Assembly: GCF_023277745.1 (NCBI RefSeq)
Contig: NZ_CP086322.1
Coordinates: 5,208,001-5,272,000 of the forward strand
Reading direction: 5' to 3'
From: Streptomyces halobius
GTDB taxonomy: Bacteria > Actinomycetota > Actinomycetes > Streptomycetales > Streptomycetaceae
Length of the DNA stretch: 64,000 nt
Made by a program: the position numbers and the translations under genes. This document shows positions 8,280-19,486 of the stretch, in pieces. The notes beneath the pieces were generated by a model, which was given only the letters and a program-made list of their open reading frames with translations, searched no databases and was not told the origin of the DNA. How positions within the stretch are numbered: position 1 is the stretch's first letter; every line of letters begins with the position of its first letter.

Positions 8280-10151
8280 ATGGCACGTGCGGTCGGCATC
8301 GACCTGGGCACGACGAACTCCGTCGTCAGTGTTCTCGAAGGCGGTGAGCCCACCGTCATCTCCAACGCCGAGGGCGCCAGGACCACGCCGTCCGTCGTCG
8401 CCTTCGCCAAGAACGGCGAGGTGCTGGTCGGCGAGGTCGCCAAGCGCCAGGCGGTCACCAACGTCGATCGGACCATCCGGTCGGTCAAGCGCCACATGGG
8501 CACCGACTGGAACATCGACATCGACGGCAAGGGCTTCAACCCGCAGCAGATGAGCGCTTTCATCCTGCAGAAGCTCAAGCGCGACGCCGAGGCGTACCTG
8601 GGCGAGAAGGTTGTGGACGCGGTCATCACCGTCCCCGCCTACTTCAACGACTCCGAGCGCCAGGCCACCAAGGAGGCCGGCGAGATCGCGGGTCTGAACG
8701 TCCTGCGTATCGTCAACGAGCCTACTGCGGCCGCCCTGGCCTACGGCCTGGAGAAGGACGACCAGACCATTCTGGTCTTCGACCTCGGTGGCGGTACCTT
8801 CGACGTCTCGCTGCTGGAGATCGGCGACGGTGTCGTCGAGGTGAAGGCCACCAACGGTGACAACCACCTCGGTGGTGACGACTGGGACCAGCGCGTCGTC
8901 GACTACCTGGTCAAGCAGTTCCAGAACGGCCACGGCGTCGACCTGGCCAAGGACAAGATGGCGCTGCAGCGTCTGCGCGAGGCCGCCGAGAAGGCGAAGA
9001 TCGAGCTGTCGTCCTCCACCGAGACGACGATCAACCTGCCCTACATCACCGCCTCCGCCGAGGGTCCGCTGCACCTGGACGAGAAGCTCACCCGGGCGCA
9101 GTTCCAGCAGCTGACCTCGGACCTGCTGGAGCGCTGCAAGACCCCGTTCCACAACGTCATCAAGGACGCCGGCATCCAGCTGTCCGAGATCGACCACGTG
9201 GTCCTGGTCGGCGGCTCGACCCGTATGCCGGCCGTCGCCGAGCTCGTCAAGGAGCTGACCGACGGCAAGGACGCCAACAAGGGCGTCAACCCGGACGAGG
9301 TCGTCGCCATCGGCGCGTCGCTGCAGGCCGGTGTCCTCAAGGGTGAGGTCAAGGACGTCCTGCTGCTGGACGTCACCCCGCTGTCCCTCGGTATCGAGAC
9401 CAAGGGCGGCATCATGACCAAGCTGATCGAGCGGAACACCACGATCCCGACCAAGCGGTCCGAGATCTTCACCACCGCCGAGGACAACCAGCCCTCCGTG
9501 CAGATCCAGGTCTACCAGGGCGAACGCGAGATCGCGGCGTACAACAAGAAGCTCGGGATGTTCGAGCTGACCGGTCTGCCGCCGGCTCCGCGCGGCGTCC
9601 CGCAGATCGAGGTCGCCTTCGACATCGACGCCAACGGCATCATGCACGTCGCGGCCAAGGACCTCGGCACCGGCAAGGAGCAGAAGATGACCGTCACCGG
9701 CGGCTCTTCCCTGCCGAAGGAAGAGGTCGACCGCATGCGCCAGGAGGCCGAGCAGTACGCGGACGAGGACCACAAGCGCCGCGAGGCCGCCGAGTCCCGT
9801 AACCAGGGCGAGCAGCTCGTCTACCAGACCGAGAAGTTCCTCAAGGACAACGAGGAGAAGGTTCCCGGCGAGGTGAAGACCGAGGTGGAGACCGCCGTCG
9901 ACGAGCTGAAGGAGAAGCTCAAGGGCGACGACACCGCCGAGATCCGCACCGCCACGGAGAAGGTCGCGGCCGTCTCCCAGAAGCTGGGCCAGGCCATGTA
10001 CGCCGACGCCCAGGCCGCGCAGGCCGCGGCCGGTGGCGCCGAGGGTGCCGCCGGTGCCGCGGACGGTCAGGCCAAGGCCGAGGACGACGTCGTCGACGCC
10101 GAGATCGTCGACGACGAGAAGCCCCGTGACGCGAAGGGCGGCGCGGCCTGA
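8280..10151 (+). CDS. dnaK: Hsp70 chaperone DnaK
   Basis: ATP-dependent protein-folding chaperone, 623 residues, cytoplasmic. Hsp70 signatures are intact: GIDLGTTNS near residue 6, the [10 protein letters not shown] phosphate loop, and VGGSTRMP. A substrate-binding domain and helical lid follow, and the Ala/Gly-rich tail ends in acidic DAEIVDDE sequence. The start is ATG 8280, with GGAGGAA upstream. Thirty additional in-frame codons upstream are leader sequence containing the HAIR operator, not protein. It heads the operon dnaK-grpE-dnaJ-hspR, and DnaK serves as co-repressor with HspR. A long open frame antisense to it is a codon-bias shadow. Confidence 0.98.
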   Translation: MARAVGIDLGTTNSVVSVLEGGEPTVISNAEGARTTPSVVAFAKNGEVLVGEVAKRQAVTNVDRTIRSVKRHMGTDWNIDIDGKGFNPQQMSAFILQKLKRDAEAYLGEKVVDAVITVPAYFNDSERQATKEAGEIAGLNVLRIVNEPTAAALAYGLEKDDQTILVFDLGGGTFDVSLLEIGDGVVEVKATNGDNHLGGDDWDQRVVDYLVKQFQNGHGVDLAKDKMALQRLREAAEKAKIELSSSTETTINLPYITASAEGPLHLDEKLTRAQFQQLTSDLLERCKTPFHNVIKDAGIQLSEIDHVVLVGGSTRMPAVAELVKELTDGKDANKGVNPDEVVAIGASLQAGVLKGEVKDVLLLDVTPLSLGIETKGGIMTKLIERNTTIPTKRSEIFTTAEDNQPSVQIQVYQGEREIAAYNKKLGMFELTGLPPAPRGVPQIEVAFDIDANGIMHVAAKDLGTGKEQKMTVTGGSSLPKEEVDRMRQEAEQYADEDHKRREAAESRNQGEQLVYQTEKFLKDNEEKVPGEVKTEVETAVDELKEKLKGDDTAEIRTATEKVAAVSQKLGQAMYADAQAAQAAAGGAEGAAGAADGQAKAEDDVVDAEIVDDEKPRDAKGGAA

Positions 10152-10846
10152 TGACGGAGGAGACCCCGGGCTTCGACGAGAAGCCTGACGTCGCCTCCGA
10201 CACCGGGTCCGCAGGAACTCCTGACGACACGGCGCAGGGTGCCGAGTCCGCCGAAACGGCGGGCTCGGCCCCGGCCGGGGCCGACAAGCCGGGCTCTCAA
10301 GAGCCCCAGGACACAGCTCTCCTGGCGCAGCTGGACCAGGTGCGTACGGCGCTCAACGAGCGTACGGCGGACCTCCAGCGGCTCCAGGCGGAGTACCAGA
10401 ACTACCGCCGTCGGGTGGAGCGGGACCGGGTCACGGTCAAGGAGATCGCCGCGGCGAACCTCCTGTCCGAGCTCCTTCCCACCCTCGACGACATCGGTCG
10501 CGCCCGCGATCACGGCGAGCTGGTCGGCGGCTTCAAGTCGGTGGCCGAATCGCTGGAGACCGCGGTCGCCAAGCTCGGTCTGCAGCAGTTCGGAAAGGAG
10601 GGCGAGCCCTTCGACCCGACGATCCATGAAGCGCTGATGCATTCCTATGCACCGGATGTCACAGAGACCACGTGCGTTGCCATCCTGCAGCCCGGGTATC
10701 GGATCGGTGAACGAACGATCCGCCCTGCGCGGGTCGCCGTCGCCGAGCCGCAGCCGGGCACGCAGACCGCCAAGTCCGGATCCGAGGATGACGCCAAGGG
10801 TGCCAAGGCCACGGACGAGGAGAGCGGTGGCCCGGACGAGGGCTGA
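10151..10846 (+). CDS. grpE: Nucleotide exchange factor GrpE
   Basis: Releases ADP from DnaK. The product has 231 residues: an acidic disordered N-terminus (about 1-55), a coiled-coil long helix (about 56-100, with QAEYQNYRRRVERDR) and the beta domain with FDPTIHEALMHSYAPDV and YRIGERTIRPARV. The TGATG junction makes its ATG overlap the dnaK stop by one base, which implies translational coupling and a fixed DnaK:GrpE ratio. The C-terminal tail after about residue 200 is Lys/Glu/Gly-rich and not part of the fold. Confidence 0.97.
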   Translation: MTEETPGFDEKPDVASDTGSAGTPDDTAQGAESAETAGSAPAGADKPGSQEPQDTALLAQLDQVRTALNERTADLQRLQAEYQNYRRRVERDRVTVKEIAAANLLSELLPTLDDIGRARDHGELVGGFKSVAESLETAVAKLGLQQFGKEGEPFDPTIHEALMHSYAPDVTETTCVAILQPGYRIGERTIRPARVAVAEPQPGTQTAKSGSEDDAKGAKATDEESGGPDEG

Positions 10847-10891
10847 CGTGACAGCACGAGAGAGAACCGCGCGGAAGGAGGGACGTCGGGG

Positions 10892-12061
10892 ATGAGCACC
10901 AAGGACTTCGTGGAGAAGGACTACTACAAGGTCCTCGGCGTCCCGAAGGACGCCACCGAGGCGGAGATCAAGAAGGCGTACCGCAAGCTCGCCCGGGAGA
11001 ACCACCCGGACGCCAACAAGGGCGACGCCAAGGCCGAGGCGCGCTTCAAGGAGATCTCCGAGGCCAACGACGTCCTCGGTGACCCCAAGCGGCGCAAGGA
11101 GTACGACGAGGCGCGGGCGCTGTTCGGCAACGGCGGCTTCCGGCCCGGCCCCGGCGGGGGTGGCGGCAGCTTCAACTTCGACCTGGGCGACCTCTTCGGG
11201 GGCACTCAGGGCGGGGGCGCCGGCGGCTTCGGCGGCGGGCTCGGGGACGTCTTCGGCGGCCTGTTCAACCGCGGCGGGGCGGGTACGCGTACCCATCCGC
11301 GCCGTGGCCAGGACATCGAGTCCGAGGTGACGCTCAGCTTCACCGAGGCGGTCGACGGCGCCACGGTCCCGCTGCGGATGTCCAGCCAGGCGCCGTGCAA
11401 GGCGTGTTCGGGCACCGGCGACAAAAACGGTACGCCTCGGGTCTGCCCGACCTGTGTGGGCACCGGTCAGGTCAGCCGGGGCGCGGGCGGCGGCTTCTCG
11501 CTCACCGACCCGTGCGCCGACTGCAAGGGCCGCGGTCTGATCGCCCAGGACGCATGCGAGGTCTGCAAGGGTAGCGGGCGGGCGACGAGTTCCCGCACCA
11601 TGCAGGTCCGCATCCCCGCGGGCGTCTCCGACGGGCAGCGCATCCGGCTGCGCGGCAAGGGCGCTCCCGGTGAGCAGGGCGGCCCGGCCGGCGATCTGTA
11701 TGTCGTGGTGCACGTCGACGCCCACCCGGTCTTCGGCCGCAAGGGCGACAACCTCACCGTCACGGTGCCGGTCACCTTCCCGGAGGCGGCGCTGGGTGGT
11801 GAGATCAAGGTGCCGACGCTGGGCGGCCCACCGGTCAAGCTGAAGCTGCCGGCCGGCACACCCAACGGACGCACCATGCGGGCCCGCGGCAAGGGCGCGG
11901 CCCGTAAGGACGGCACCCGGGGTGATCTGCTGGTCACCATAGAGGTGATCGTCCCCAAGGACCTCGGCGACGAGGCGAAGGAATCGCTGGAGTCCTATCG
12001 CGAGGCGACCGCGGGAGTGGACCCGCGGGCGGAGCTGTTCCAGGCCGCGAAGGGAGCTTGA
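10892..12061 (+). CDS. dnaJ: Hsp40 co-chaperone DnaJ
   Basis: Stimulates the DnaK ATPase and delivers substrates; 389 residues. Domains in order: a J domain with the HPD triad (about residues 9-72), a Gly/Phe-rich linker (about 78-130), a zinc-binding domain with four CxxCxGxG-type repeats (CKACSGTG, CPTCVGTG, CADCKGRG, CEVCKGSG) near 165-235, and the C-terminal beta-sandwich domains. The gene starts at ATG 10892 behind a GGAGGG site, 45 nt after grpE, and ends one base before the hspR start codon. This is the DnaJ1-type copy tied to the HspR operon. Confidence 0.97.
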   Translation: MSTKDFVEKDYYKVLGVPKDATEAEIKKAYRKLARENHPDANKGDAKAEARFKEISEANDVLGDPKRRKEYDEARALFGNGGFRPGPGGGGGSFNFDLGDLFGGTQGGGAGGFGGGLGDVFGGLFNRGGAGTRTHPRRGQDIESEVTLSFTEAVDGATVPLRMSSQAPCKACSGTGDKNGTPRVCPTCVGTGQVSRGAGGGFSLTDPCADCKGRGLIAQDACEVCKGSGRATSSRTMQVRIPAGVSDGQRIRLRGKGAPGEQGGPAGDLYVVVHVDAHPVFGRKGDNLTVTVPVTFPEAALGGEIKVPTLGGPPVKLKLPAGTPNGRTMRARGKGAARKDGTRGDLLVTIEVIVPKDLGDEAKESLESYREATAGVDPRAELFQAAKGA

Positions 12062-12062
12062 G

Positions 12063-12518
12063 ATGGACAGCCGGGGCGGGCAGCGTCGTAACCCGTATGA
12101 ACTGACCGATGAGTCGCCGGTGTACGTCATCTCCGTCGCGGCTCAGCTCTCCGGCCTGCATCCGCAGACCCTGCGGCAGTACGACCGGCTGGGCCTGGTG
12201 TCGCCCGACCGCACGGCCGGGCGGGGCCGCCGCTACTCGGCCCGGGACATCGAACTGCTCCGTACGGTGCAGCAGTTGTCCCAGGACGAGGGCATCAACC
12301 TCGCCGGCATCAAGCGCATCATCGAGCTGGAGAACCAGGTCGCGGCCCTGCAGCAGCGGGTCGCCGAGCTGCAGGGCGCCCTGGAGGGCGCGGCCAGCGC
12401 GATGCAGCAGCGGGAGGCGGCGGTGCACGCCTCGTACCGCCGTGACCTGGTGCCGTATCAGGATGTGCAGCAGACCAGCGCGTTGGTGGTGTGGCGGCCC
12501 AAGCGGTCGTCGGAGTAG
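12063..12518 (+). CDS. hspR: Heat-shock repressor HspR (MerR family)
   Basis: Transcriptional repressor of the dnaK operon and clpB through HAIR sites. The product has 151 residues. The MerR-type winged helix-turn-helix lies at about residues 18-85 (VYVISVAAQLSGLHPQTLRQ, then YDRLGLVSPDR). A coiled-coil region follows at about 90-125 (ENQVAALQQRVAELQ), and the C-terminus is short. The start codon lies one base after the dnaJ stop, so it is translated with the operon it represses. HAIR operators at 8241-8261 and 14353-14373 in this window are its expected targets. A strong hairpin follows. Confidence 0.95.
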   Translation: MDSRGGQRRNPYELTDESPVYVISVAAQLSGLHPQTLRQYDRLGLVSPDRTAGRGRRYSARDIELLRTVQQLSQDEGINLAGIKRIIELENQVAALQQRVAELQGALEGAASAMQQREAAVHASYRRDLVPYQDVQQTSALVVWRPKRSSE

Positions 12519-12525
12519 CGCGCGA

Positions 12526-12556
12526 GCCGGGCCGGTGTCAGGGACACCGGCCCGGC
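12526..12556. terminator. Terminator of the dnaK-hspR operon
   Basis: A perfect 14-bp stem (12526-12539 with 12543-12556, GCCGGGCCGGTGTC) around a 3-nt loop, 8 nt after the hspR stop codon. Confidence 0.9.
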
Positions 12557-12607
12557 TGTGTGCGACTCAGCCCGGTGTGGTGGACGCCTCGACTGCCGAG
12601 TCGGCGA

Positions 12608-12629
12608 AGGGCCGGGGAAACCCGGCCCT
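12608..12629. terminator. GAAA-tetraloop hairpin facing the minus-strand pair
   Basis: AGGGCCGGG, a GAAA loop, then CCCGGCCCT: a perfect 9-bp stem. It lies 55 nt beyond the stop of the minus-strand gene at 12684 and probably terminates it. Confidence 0.7.
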
Positions 12630-12683
12630 CTTGCGGGCTTCGCGCTTCTGCTTCGTGCTTGTGCGGCGCTTCGCCGCTTCCGC

Positions 12684-13088
12684 TCAGCAGCCGTTGTAGC
12701 CCGCCGTCGGCATCGAGAGGCGGCGGTGCACATGCGATTTCATCGCCAGTGTGTAGACCGGCTCGTCGAGGTCGGCGGTCTCCAGGCGTACGCCGGCGGC
12801 GGCGCAGCGCGCGGTGAATTCGTCGGCCCCGTCGATGGCGTTCTCCAGCGCCCGGCGGTTGGGCGTCACGAACACATCGACCAGTCCCTCCTCCACATCG
12901 CTCCACAGCGCGCTGTGGTCGGCGCGCAGCTGGTGCAGGGTGAGCTGGCAGGTGAGGTGGTAGTCACGGGCCGCCGCCCACTTTTTGCACATGTCGTGCT
13001 GGCTGCGGTCGTCGACCAGGAACGGATCCTCGTCCAGTTCGGACAGCGGCATCAGGCAGGCGATCGCCGTCACTCGGACCGAGTTCAT
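12684..13088 (-). CDS. Unknown protein resembling a resolvase N-terminal fold
   Basis: 134 residues. The function is not established. The order of segments resembles the N-terminal domain of serine recombinases: an initial beta-strand region (VTAIACLMPLSEL), a helix like the resolvase QRELCRRWAEARGY helix (QHDMCKKWAAARDYHL, about residues 28-43), a strand followed by NRRAL (about 70-80), and AAAGVRLETAD near 95. The Arg of the YxRxS catalytic signature is absent and there is no DNA-binding domain, so it is unlikely to recombine DNA. The ATG at 13088 has a GGAGGG site and overlaps the upstream zinc-ribbon gene stop as ATGA, showing coupling. The similarity is my own pattern match and needs profile confirmation. 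Confidence 0.65.
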   Translation of the reverse strand: MNSVRVTAIACLMPLSELDEDPFLVDDRSQHDMCKKWAAARDYHLTCQLTLHQLRADHSALWSDVEEGLVDVFVTPNRRALENAIDGADEFTARCAAAGVRLETADLDEPVYTLAMKSHVHRRLSMPTAGYNGC

Positions 13089-13321
13089 CGTGCCCTCCGG
13101 GGCGTGGCGACTGTGGGGGCGACGATACCCCCGCAGACGGCCCGGGGTGGAGGGGCCGTACCGGGTGGCGAGGCATAGCCGCAGGCGTGGCAGATCTTCC
13201 ATCCGTCCTGGTTGACCGCGAGTTGGCCGCCGCAACGCGGGCAGAGCTCGGCGCGGGGCCGCGACCGGGCGGGGTCGGGGCGTCGGGGACGGATCGTCGC
13301 GATGCACAGTGCCGACGCCAT
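13085..13321 (-). CDS. Small zinc-ribbon protein
   Basis: 78 residues with one zinc ribbon: CPRCGG near residues 27-32 and CHACGY near 44-49, separated by a short hairpin. The flanks are Arg/Pro-rich and probably flexible. It may bind nucleic acid or a partner protein; nothing specifies which. A GGAG site lies 8 nt before the ATG. Its TGA overlaps the ATG of the following gene, which supports both being real genes made together. No family name is recognised beyond zinc ribbon. Confidence 0.65.
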   Translation of the reverse strand: MASALCIATIRPRRPDPARSRPRAELCPRCGGQLAVNQDGWKICHACGYASPPGTAPPPRAVCGGIVAPTVATPRRAR

Positions 13322-13487
13322 GCGGTCTCCAGCTGCCGTGATGTGACCGAGAGAGGTCCGAAGAGGTCCGCTGTCTGCGCGGGGCTGTTCGGTTTCCTTC
13401 CGTTCCTGGGTACCAGGTGAGGGCCGGGCGACGGATGCAAAGCGGCGGTTTTCGGCCAGGTACGGACCAGTGAGTGCCGGCGCCGGG

Positions 13488-13892
13488 TCAGGCCCGGCCG
13501 AGCGCCTTGGTCACCGCGATCTCGATCATGACGCGGTCGGGGTTGGGCGTCGGTGTCCGCCCGTAGCGCGCGGCGTAACGGCGTACCGCGTCGGCGACGG
13601 ACTCCGCGTCCGTACGCACCCGTGCGAGGCCCTCCAGCGTCGCCCAGCGGCCGCGGTCCACCTGGCACACGGCGACGGCGGCCCCGCCGGGACCGGCGGC
13701 GAGGATGTTCTTGACCTTGGTGCTGTCCTTGCGGGTGATGACCCGCGCGATCCGCTGCCCGGCGTCGAAGGTGACGCCGACCGGGACGACGTGCGGGGTG
13801 CCGTCCGCACGCAGGGTGGTCAGGGTGGGCATGAAGTACTCGTCCCAGAAGGCGAGGTACGCGGGGGTGAGGGCGGAGAGATCGTGGGCCAT
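13488..13892 (-). CDS. PPOX-class F420/FMN-dependent oxidoreductase
   Basis: 134 residues, a single split-beta-barrel domain of the pyridoxamine-5-phosphate-oxidase-like superfamily. Recognisable features are the N-terminal MPTLTTLRADGTPHVVPVG strands, the VITRKDSTKVKNI helix typical of the F420-binding group, and the central GRWATLEGLARV strand pair. Actinobacterial members reduce varied substrates with F420 or bind FMN or heme; the substrate here is unknown. It is a single gene separated by about 165 nt from the zinc-ribbon gene on the same strand. Confidence 0.8.
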   Translation of the reverse strand: MAHDLSALTPAYLAFWDEYFMPTLTTLRADGTPHVVPVGVTFDAGQRIARVITRKDSTKVKNILAAGPGGAAVAVCQVDRGRWATLEGLARVRTDAESVADAVRRYAARYGRTPTPNPDRVMIEIAVTKALGRA

Positions 13893-13924
13893 GGGGCAAG
13901 GGTAGGCCCGCGTCCCCTATGGGT

Positions 13925-14232
13925 TCTCGGGCCGTTCCTGGAAGTCGGAGGAGGTCGGTGGTGTCGAGGTCGAAGGAGAAGGGGGCGGGGAGGGGGATGG
14001 GTTTGCCGAAGGGGGCAGTGGTGCTGCCCACGTAATCTTCCACGGAAGGTTCGCCGAACAGCGTGATCGTGGACTTGCTCCGGTCAACGAGCAGGTAAAG
14101 CGGGATGCTGGCGCGCGTAGCAGTGACGCCTGGCCACTCGGTCGCGATCGGGTTTGCTTGAGGTCACGTCGATGACCAAGGCGACTCCATCACTGGGCAT
14201 CCAGGACTCGGCGCCCCGGAACAGATGCAGCT
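13925..14232 (-). pseudogene. Frameshifted remnant of a Uma2-family endonuclease-like gene
   Basis: Reading the minus strand gives two family-like segments in different frames. An upstream part (about 14115-14232) reads ...GVALVIDVTSSKPDRDRVAR..., matching the Uma2 EVTSxS...RDR pattern. A downstream part (about 13925-14113) reads ASIPLYLLVDRSKSTITLF and then KPIPLPAPFSFDLDT, the usual C-terminal half. The two are joined only if the frame changes near 14113. The N-terminal part of the family is not seen, and the normal C-terminal stop also appears lost. Uma2 (DUF820) proteins have a PD-(D/E)XK-like fold and are numerous in Streptomyces. This copy looks dead. Confidence 0.7.
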
Positions 14233-14352
14233 CGACGGCCGAAGGTCAGTGTGGGCGGGTGGGTCGCCGGCGAAGGGAAGTTCGGCCGGGTTCACTCCCA
14301 GGTGGGATGTCCGTATGAGAGGACCGGCACGCCCCTACGGCGTTGGAGCCGC

Positions 14353-14373
14353 CTTGAGTGGAATAGACTCAAT
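14353..14373. promoter_or_regulatory. HspR operator (HAIR) before clpB
   Basis: CTTGAGT-N7-ACTCAAT matches the HAIR consensus except for the last base. It sits 53 nt before the clpB start. A GGAAT at 14360-14364 and a GTT at 14383-14385 with exactly 18 nt between also fit the sigma-R promoter pattern GGAAT-N18-GTT, overlapping the operator. Confidence 0.85.
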
Positions 14374-14425
14374 TTATCGCACGTTGGCGTGAGCAGGGTA
14401 CGAGTACGAGGAGGAGTACGGGGAC

Positions 14426-17089
<2,664 letters not shown>

Positions 17090-17452
17090 CCCGGGGCGAC
17101 GGCCCGAGCGGTGGCGCTTTCGGTGCCTTGGGGGGCCGGCGGGCTCCGGCGGAGCGGGGGCGCTGGTGGTGCCGTGTCCGGACGGGGACCCGGCTGGTGG
17201 TGTGTCCGGACGGGGGATCCGGCCGAGCGGTGGCTCTCGGCCGGAGCTGCCGGTCGTCCGCTGACCACAAAGCCCTGGTCGTCCCTTGATCAGAGCCCCT
17301 CGACGTCCCCCCGGCCCGGCCCCGCGCCGTTCTCCTCCCCTCTCCTCCCCACCGCCTGATCGGGGGCATGCTCGCCCCCCTCCGGCCTGGGCTTGCCAGA
17401 ACGGGGCGGGGATGGGGGAGGATGGCAGTGACCATACGAAGGGAATTCCACG
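17090..17452. other. 363-nt intergenic region after clpB
   Basis: Very GC-rich. It contains a repeated word GGTGTCCGGACGGGG-like (near 17171 and 17203) and the hairpin at 17218-17245. No convincing gene on either strand. Confidence 0.5.
17218..17245. terminator. Probable clpB terminator
   Basis: TCCGGCCGAG and CTCGGCCGGA form a perfect 10-bp stem around an 8-nt loop, about 130 nt after the clpB stop. Confidence 0.55.
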
Positions 17453-17995
17453 GTGAGCATCGACCCGTCCTCGATTCCGAATTTCGGGGGCCAGCCCGAG
17501 CCCGAACCGCAGCCGTCGGGTCCTGAGGGGCCCGTCGTGCCCGACCAGGACCTGGTCAAGCAGCTCCTCGACCAGATGGAGCTGAAGTACGTAGTCGACG
17601 AGGAGGGTGACCTCGCCGCCCCGTGGGAGCAGTTCCGCACGTACTTCATGTTCCGTGGCGAGCAGGAGCAGCAGATCTTCTCCGTGCGCACGTTCTATGA
17701 CCGTGCCCACGACATCGACGACAAGGTCAAGCTGCTGGAGGCGATCGACGACTGGAATCGCCGGACCCTGTGGCCCAAGGCATACACCCACACCCACGAC
17801 GACGGCACCGTCCGACTGATCGGTGAGGCATCGATGCTGATCGGCACCGGCGTCTCGCTCGAACACTTCGTTTCGAGCACGGTCAGCTGGGTCCGCGCCT
17901 CGATCGAGTTCGACAAGTGGCTTGTCGAACAGCTCGGCCTGGAGGCCGAGATCGAGGGCGACTCGGACGACAAGCCGGGCGACGACGAGGGCTGA
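17453..17995 (+). CDS. YbjN-domain protein
   Basis: 180 residues. The N-terminal 30 are Pro/Glu-rich. A YbjN-like domain (about 32-165) contains VVDEEGDLAAPWEQFRTYFM and a long helix ending in EFDKWLVEQLG. The tail is acidic. The fold resembles a type III secretion chaperone. In enterobacteria YbjN affects motility and stress traits; in actinobacteria its role is unknown. The start is GTG 17453 within GAATTCCACGGTG; no strong ribosome site is seen. Monocistronic, followed by the convergent aminotransferase gene. Confidence 0.8.
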   Translation: MSIDPSSIPNFGGQPEPEPQPSGPEGPVVPDQDLVKQLLDQMELKYVVDEEGDLAAPWEQFRTYFMFRGEQEQQIFSVRTFYDRAHDIDDKVKLLEAIDDWNRRTLWPKAYTHTHDDGTVRLIGEASMLIGTGVSLEHFVSSTVSWVRASIEFDKWLVEQLGLEAEIEGDSDDKPGDDEG

Positions 17996-18125
17996 GCCCC
18001 GTCCGTCCGTAAGCCCTGCTGCGCGGGCCCCTGGAGCTTGGTTCCGGGGGCTCGCGTCTGTGTGCCGGAATACGTCTGTGCGCCGGAATATCTTCTACGT
18101 GCCGGAATTCCGTGCCGGAATTCGC

Positions 18126-19304
18126 TCACAGCAGCTGAAGGCGTCCGACGGCCTCCTGCAGCACCTTTTCCTGTTTGCAGAAAGCGAAGCGGACGAAGGG
18201 AGCGCCCTGGTCACGGTGGTCGTAGAAGACCGCGTTCGGGATGGCGACCACACCGGCGCGTTCCGGGAGGGTGCGGCAGAAGGCGAAGCCGTCGGTTTCG
18301 CCGAGGGGGCGGATATCGGTGGTGATGAAGTAGGTGCCGGTGGGGCGGTAGACCCGGAAACCCGCTTCGGTGAGGCCGGTTGCCAGGATGTCGCGTTTCG
18401 TGCGGAGGTCGTCCCGGAGGCCCGTGTAGTAGCTGTCCGGGAGGGCGAGCGCCTCGGCGAGGGCGTATTGGAACGGGCCGGCGGAGACATAGGTCAGGAA
18501 TTGTTTCGCGGAGCGGACGGCGCTGACCAATGCGGGTGTGGCGGTGACCCAGCCGACCTTCCACCCGGTGAAGGAAAAGGTCTTGCCAGCCGAACTGACG
18601 GTGACGGTGCGGTCGCGCATTCCGGGGAAGGACGCGAGGGGGAGGTGAGCGCCCTCGAAGACGAGGTGTTCGTAGACCTCGTCGGTGATGACGAGGAGGT
18701 CGCGCTCCACCGCCAGCCCGGCGATGGCGGTGAGTTCGTCGCGGGTGAGGACGGTGCCGGTGGGGTTGTGCGGGGTGTTGAGGAGGATGAGGCGGGTGCG
18801 GTCGGTGACGGCGTCCCGGAGTTCGTCCAGGTCGAGGGCGTACGCGCCGGTCTCCGGGTGCGGACGCAGGGTCACCGGGACACGGGTGCCGCCCGCCATC
18901 GCGATGCACGCGGCGTACGAGTCGTAGTACGGCTCCAGCGCGATGACCTCGTCGCCCGGTTCGAGGAGGGCGAGCAGGGAGGCGGCGATCGCTTCCGTGG
19001 CGCCGGCGGTGACCAGGACCTCGGTGTCGGGGTCGTAGGCCAGGCCGAGGTGTCCGTAGAAGCGCTTCTGGTGCGCGGCGACGGCGATACGGAGTTCGGG
19101 GATGCCGGGGCCCGGCGGGTACTGGTTGCCGCGGCCGTCGCGGAGCGCGCGGACGGCCGCCTCGCGGATTTCCTCGGGGCCGTCGGTGTCCGGGAAGCCC
19201 TGGCCGAGGTTGATGGAGCCGGTCCGTACGGCGAGTGCCGACATCTCGGCGAAGATCGTCGTGCCGAACTCGGCGAGGCGGCGATTGAGCAGCGGTCGGT
19301 CCAT
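18126..19304 (-). CDS. PLP-dependent class I aminotransferase, kynurenine-aminotransferase-like
   Basis: 392 residues, fold type I. Features: NLGQGFPDTDGP near the N-terminus, YPPGPGIPELR, NTPHNPTG, DEVYEHL, and the PLP-binding Lys in SSAGKTFSFTGWKVGW. The set and order match the kynurenine-oxoglutarate transaminase / MalY-like group, which also includes enzymes named as N-succinyldiaminopimelate aminotransferases (Mycobacterium Rv0858c type). Substrate specificity is therefore open. Start 19304 is preferred because GGAGG lies 9 nt upstream; the ATG at 19313 overlaps that site. The tryptophan-kynurenine genes 9 kb away are a suggestive but unproven link. Confidence 0.8.
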   Translation of the reverse strand: MDRPLLNRRLAEFGTTIFAEMSALAVRTGSINLGQGFPDTDGPEEIREAAVRALRDGRGNQYPPGPGIPELRIAVAAHQKRFYGHLGLAYDPDTEVLVTAGATEAIAASLLALLEPGDEVIALEPYYDSYAACIAMAGGTRVPVTLRPHPETGAYALDLDELRDAVTDRTRLILLNTPHNPTGTVLTRDELTAIAGLAVERDLLVITDEVYEHLVFEGAHLPLASFPGMRDRTVTVSSAGKTFSFTGWKVGWVTATPALVSAVRSAKQFLTYVSAGPFQYALAEALALPDSYYTGLRDDLRTKRDILATGLTEAGFRVYRPTGTYFITTDIRPLGETDGFAFCRTLPERAGVVAIPNAVFYDHRDQGAPFVRFAFCKQEKVLQEAVGRLQLL

Positions 19305-19486
19305 GCGTGTCATCCTCCGCCGAACCTCAGGACTTCCTCAACTGTGCTTTGAGCTCTTTCCGGCCAGGGCATCAGCCCGCACGAAGGACAACCACGGTCG
19401 CGACGGCGGCCGGCGGCGCACGGCGCCGAAACGGCGCACGGGGCGCCGGACGAAGCGGATGCCTCGCTTCGGGGGAAGGAAGGTGT

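Noticed and set aside
8262-9773. Long open frame (503 codons) antisense to dnaK
   Set aside because: It mirrors the dnaK codon structure; antisense dnaK frames are a known source of false gene calls in GC-rich genomes, and no start signal or homology is seen.
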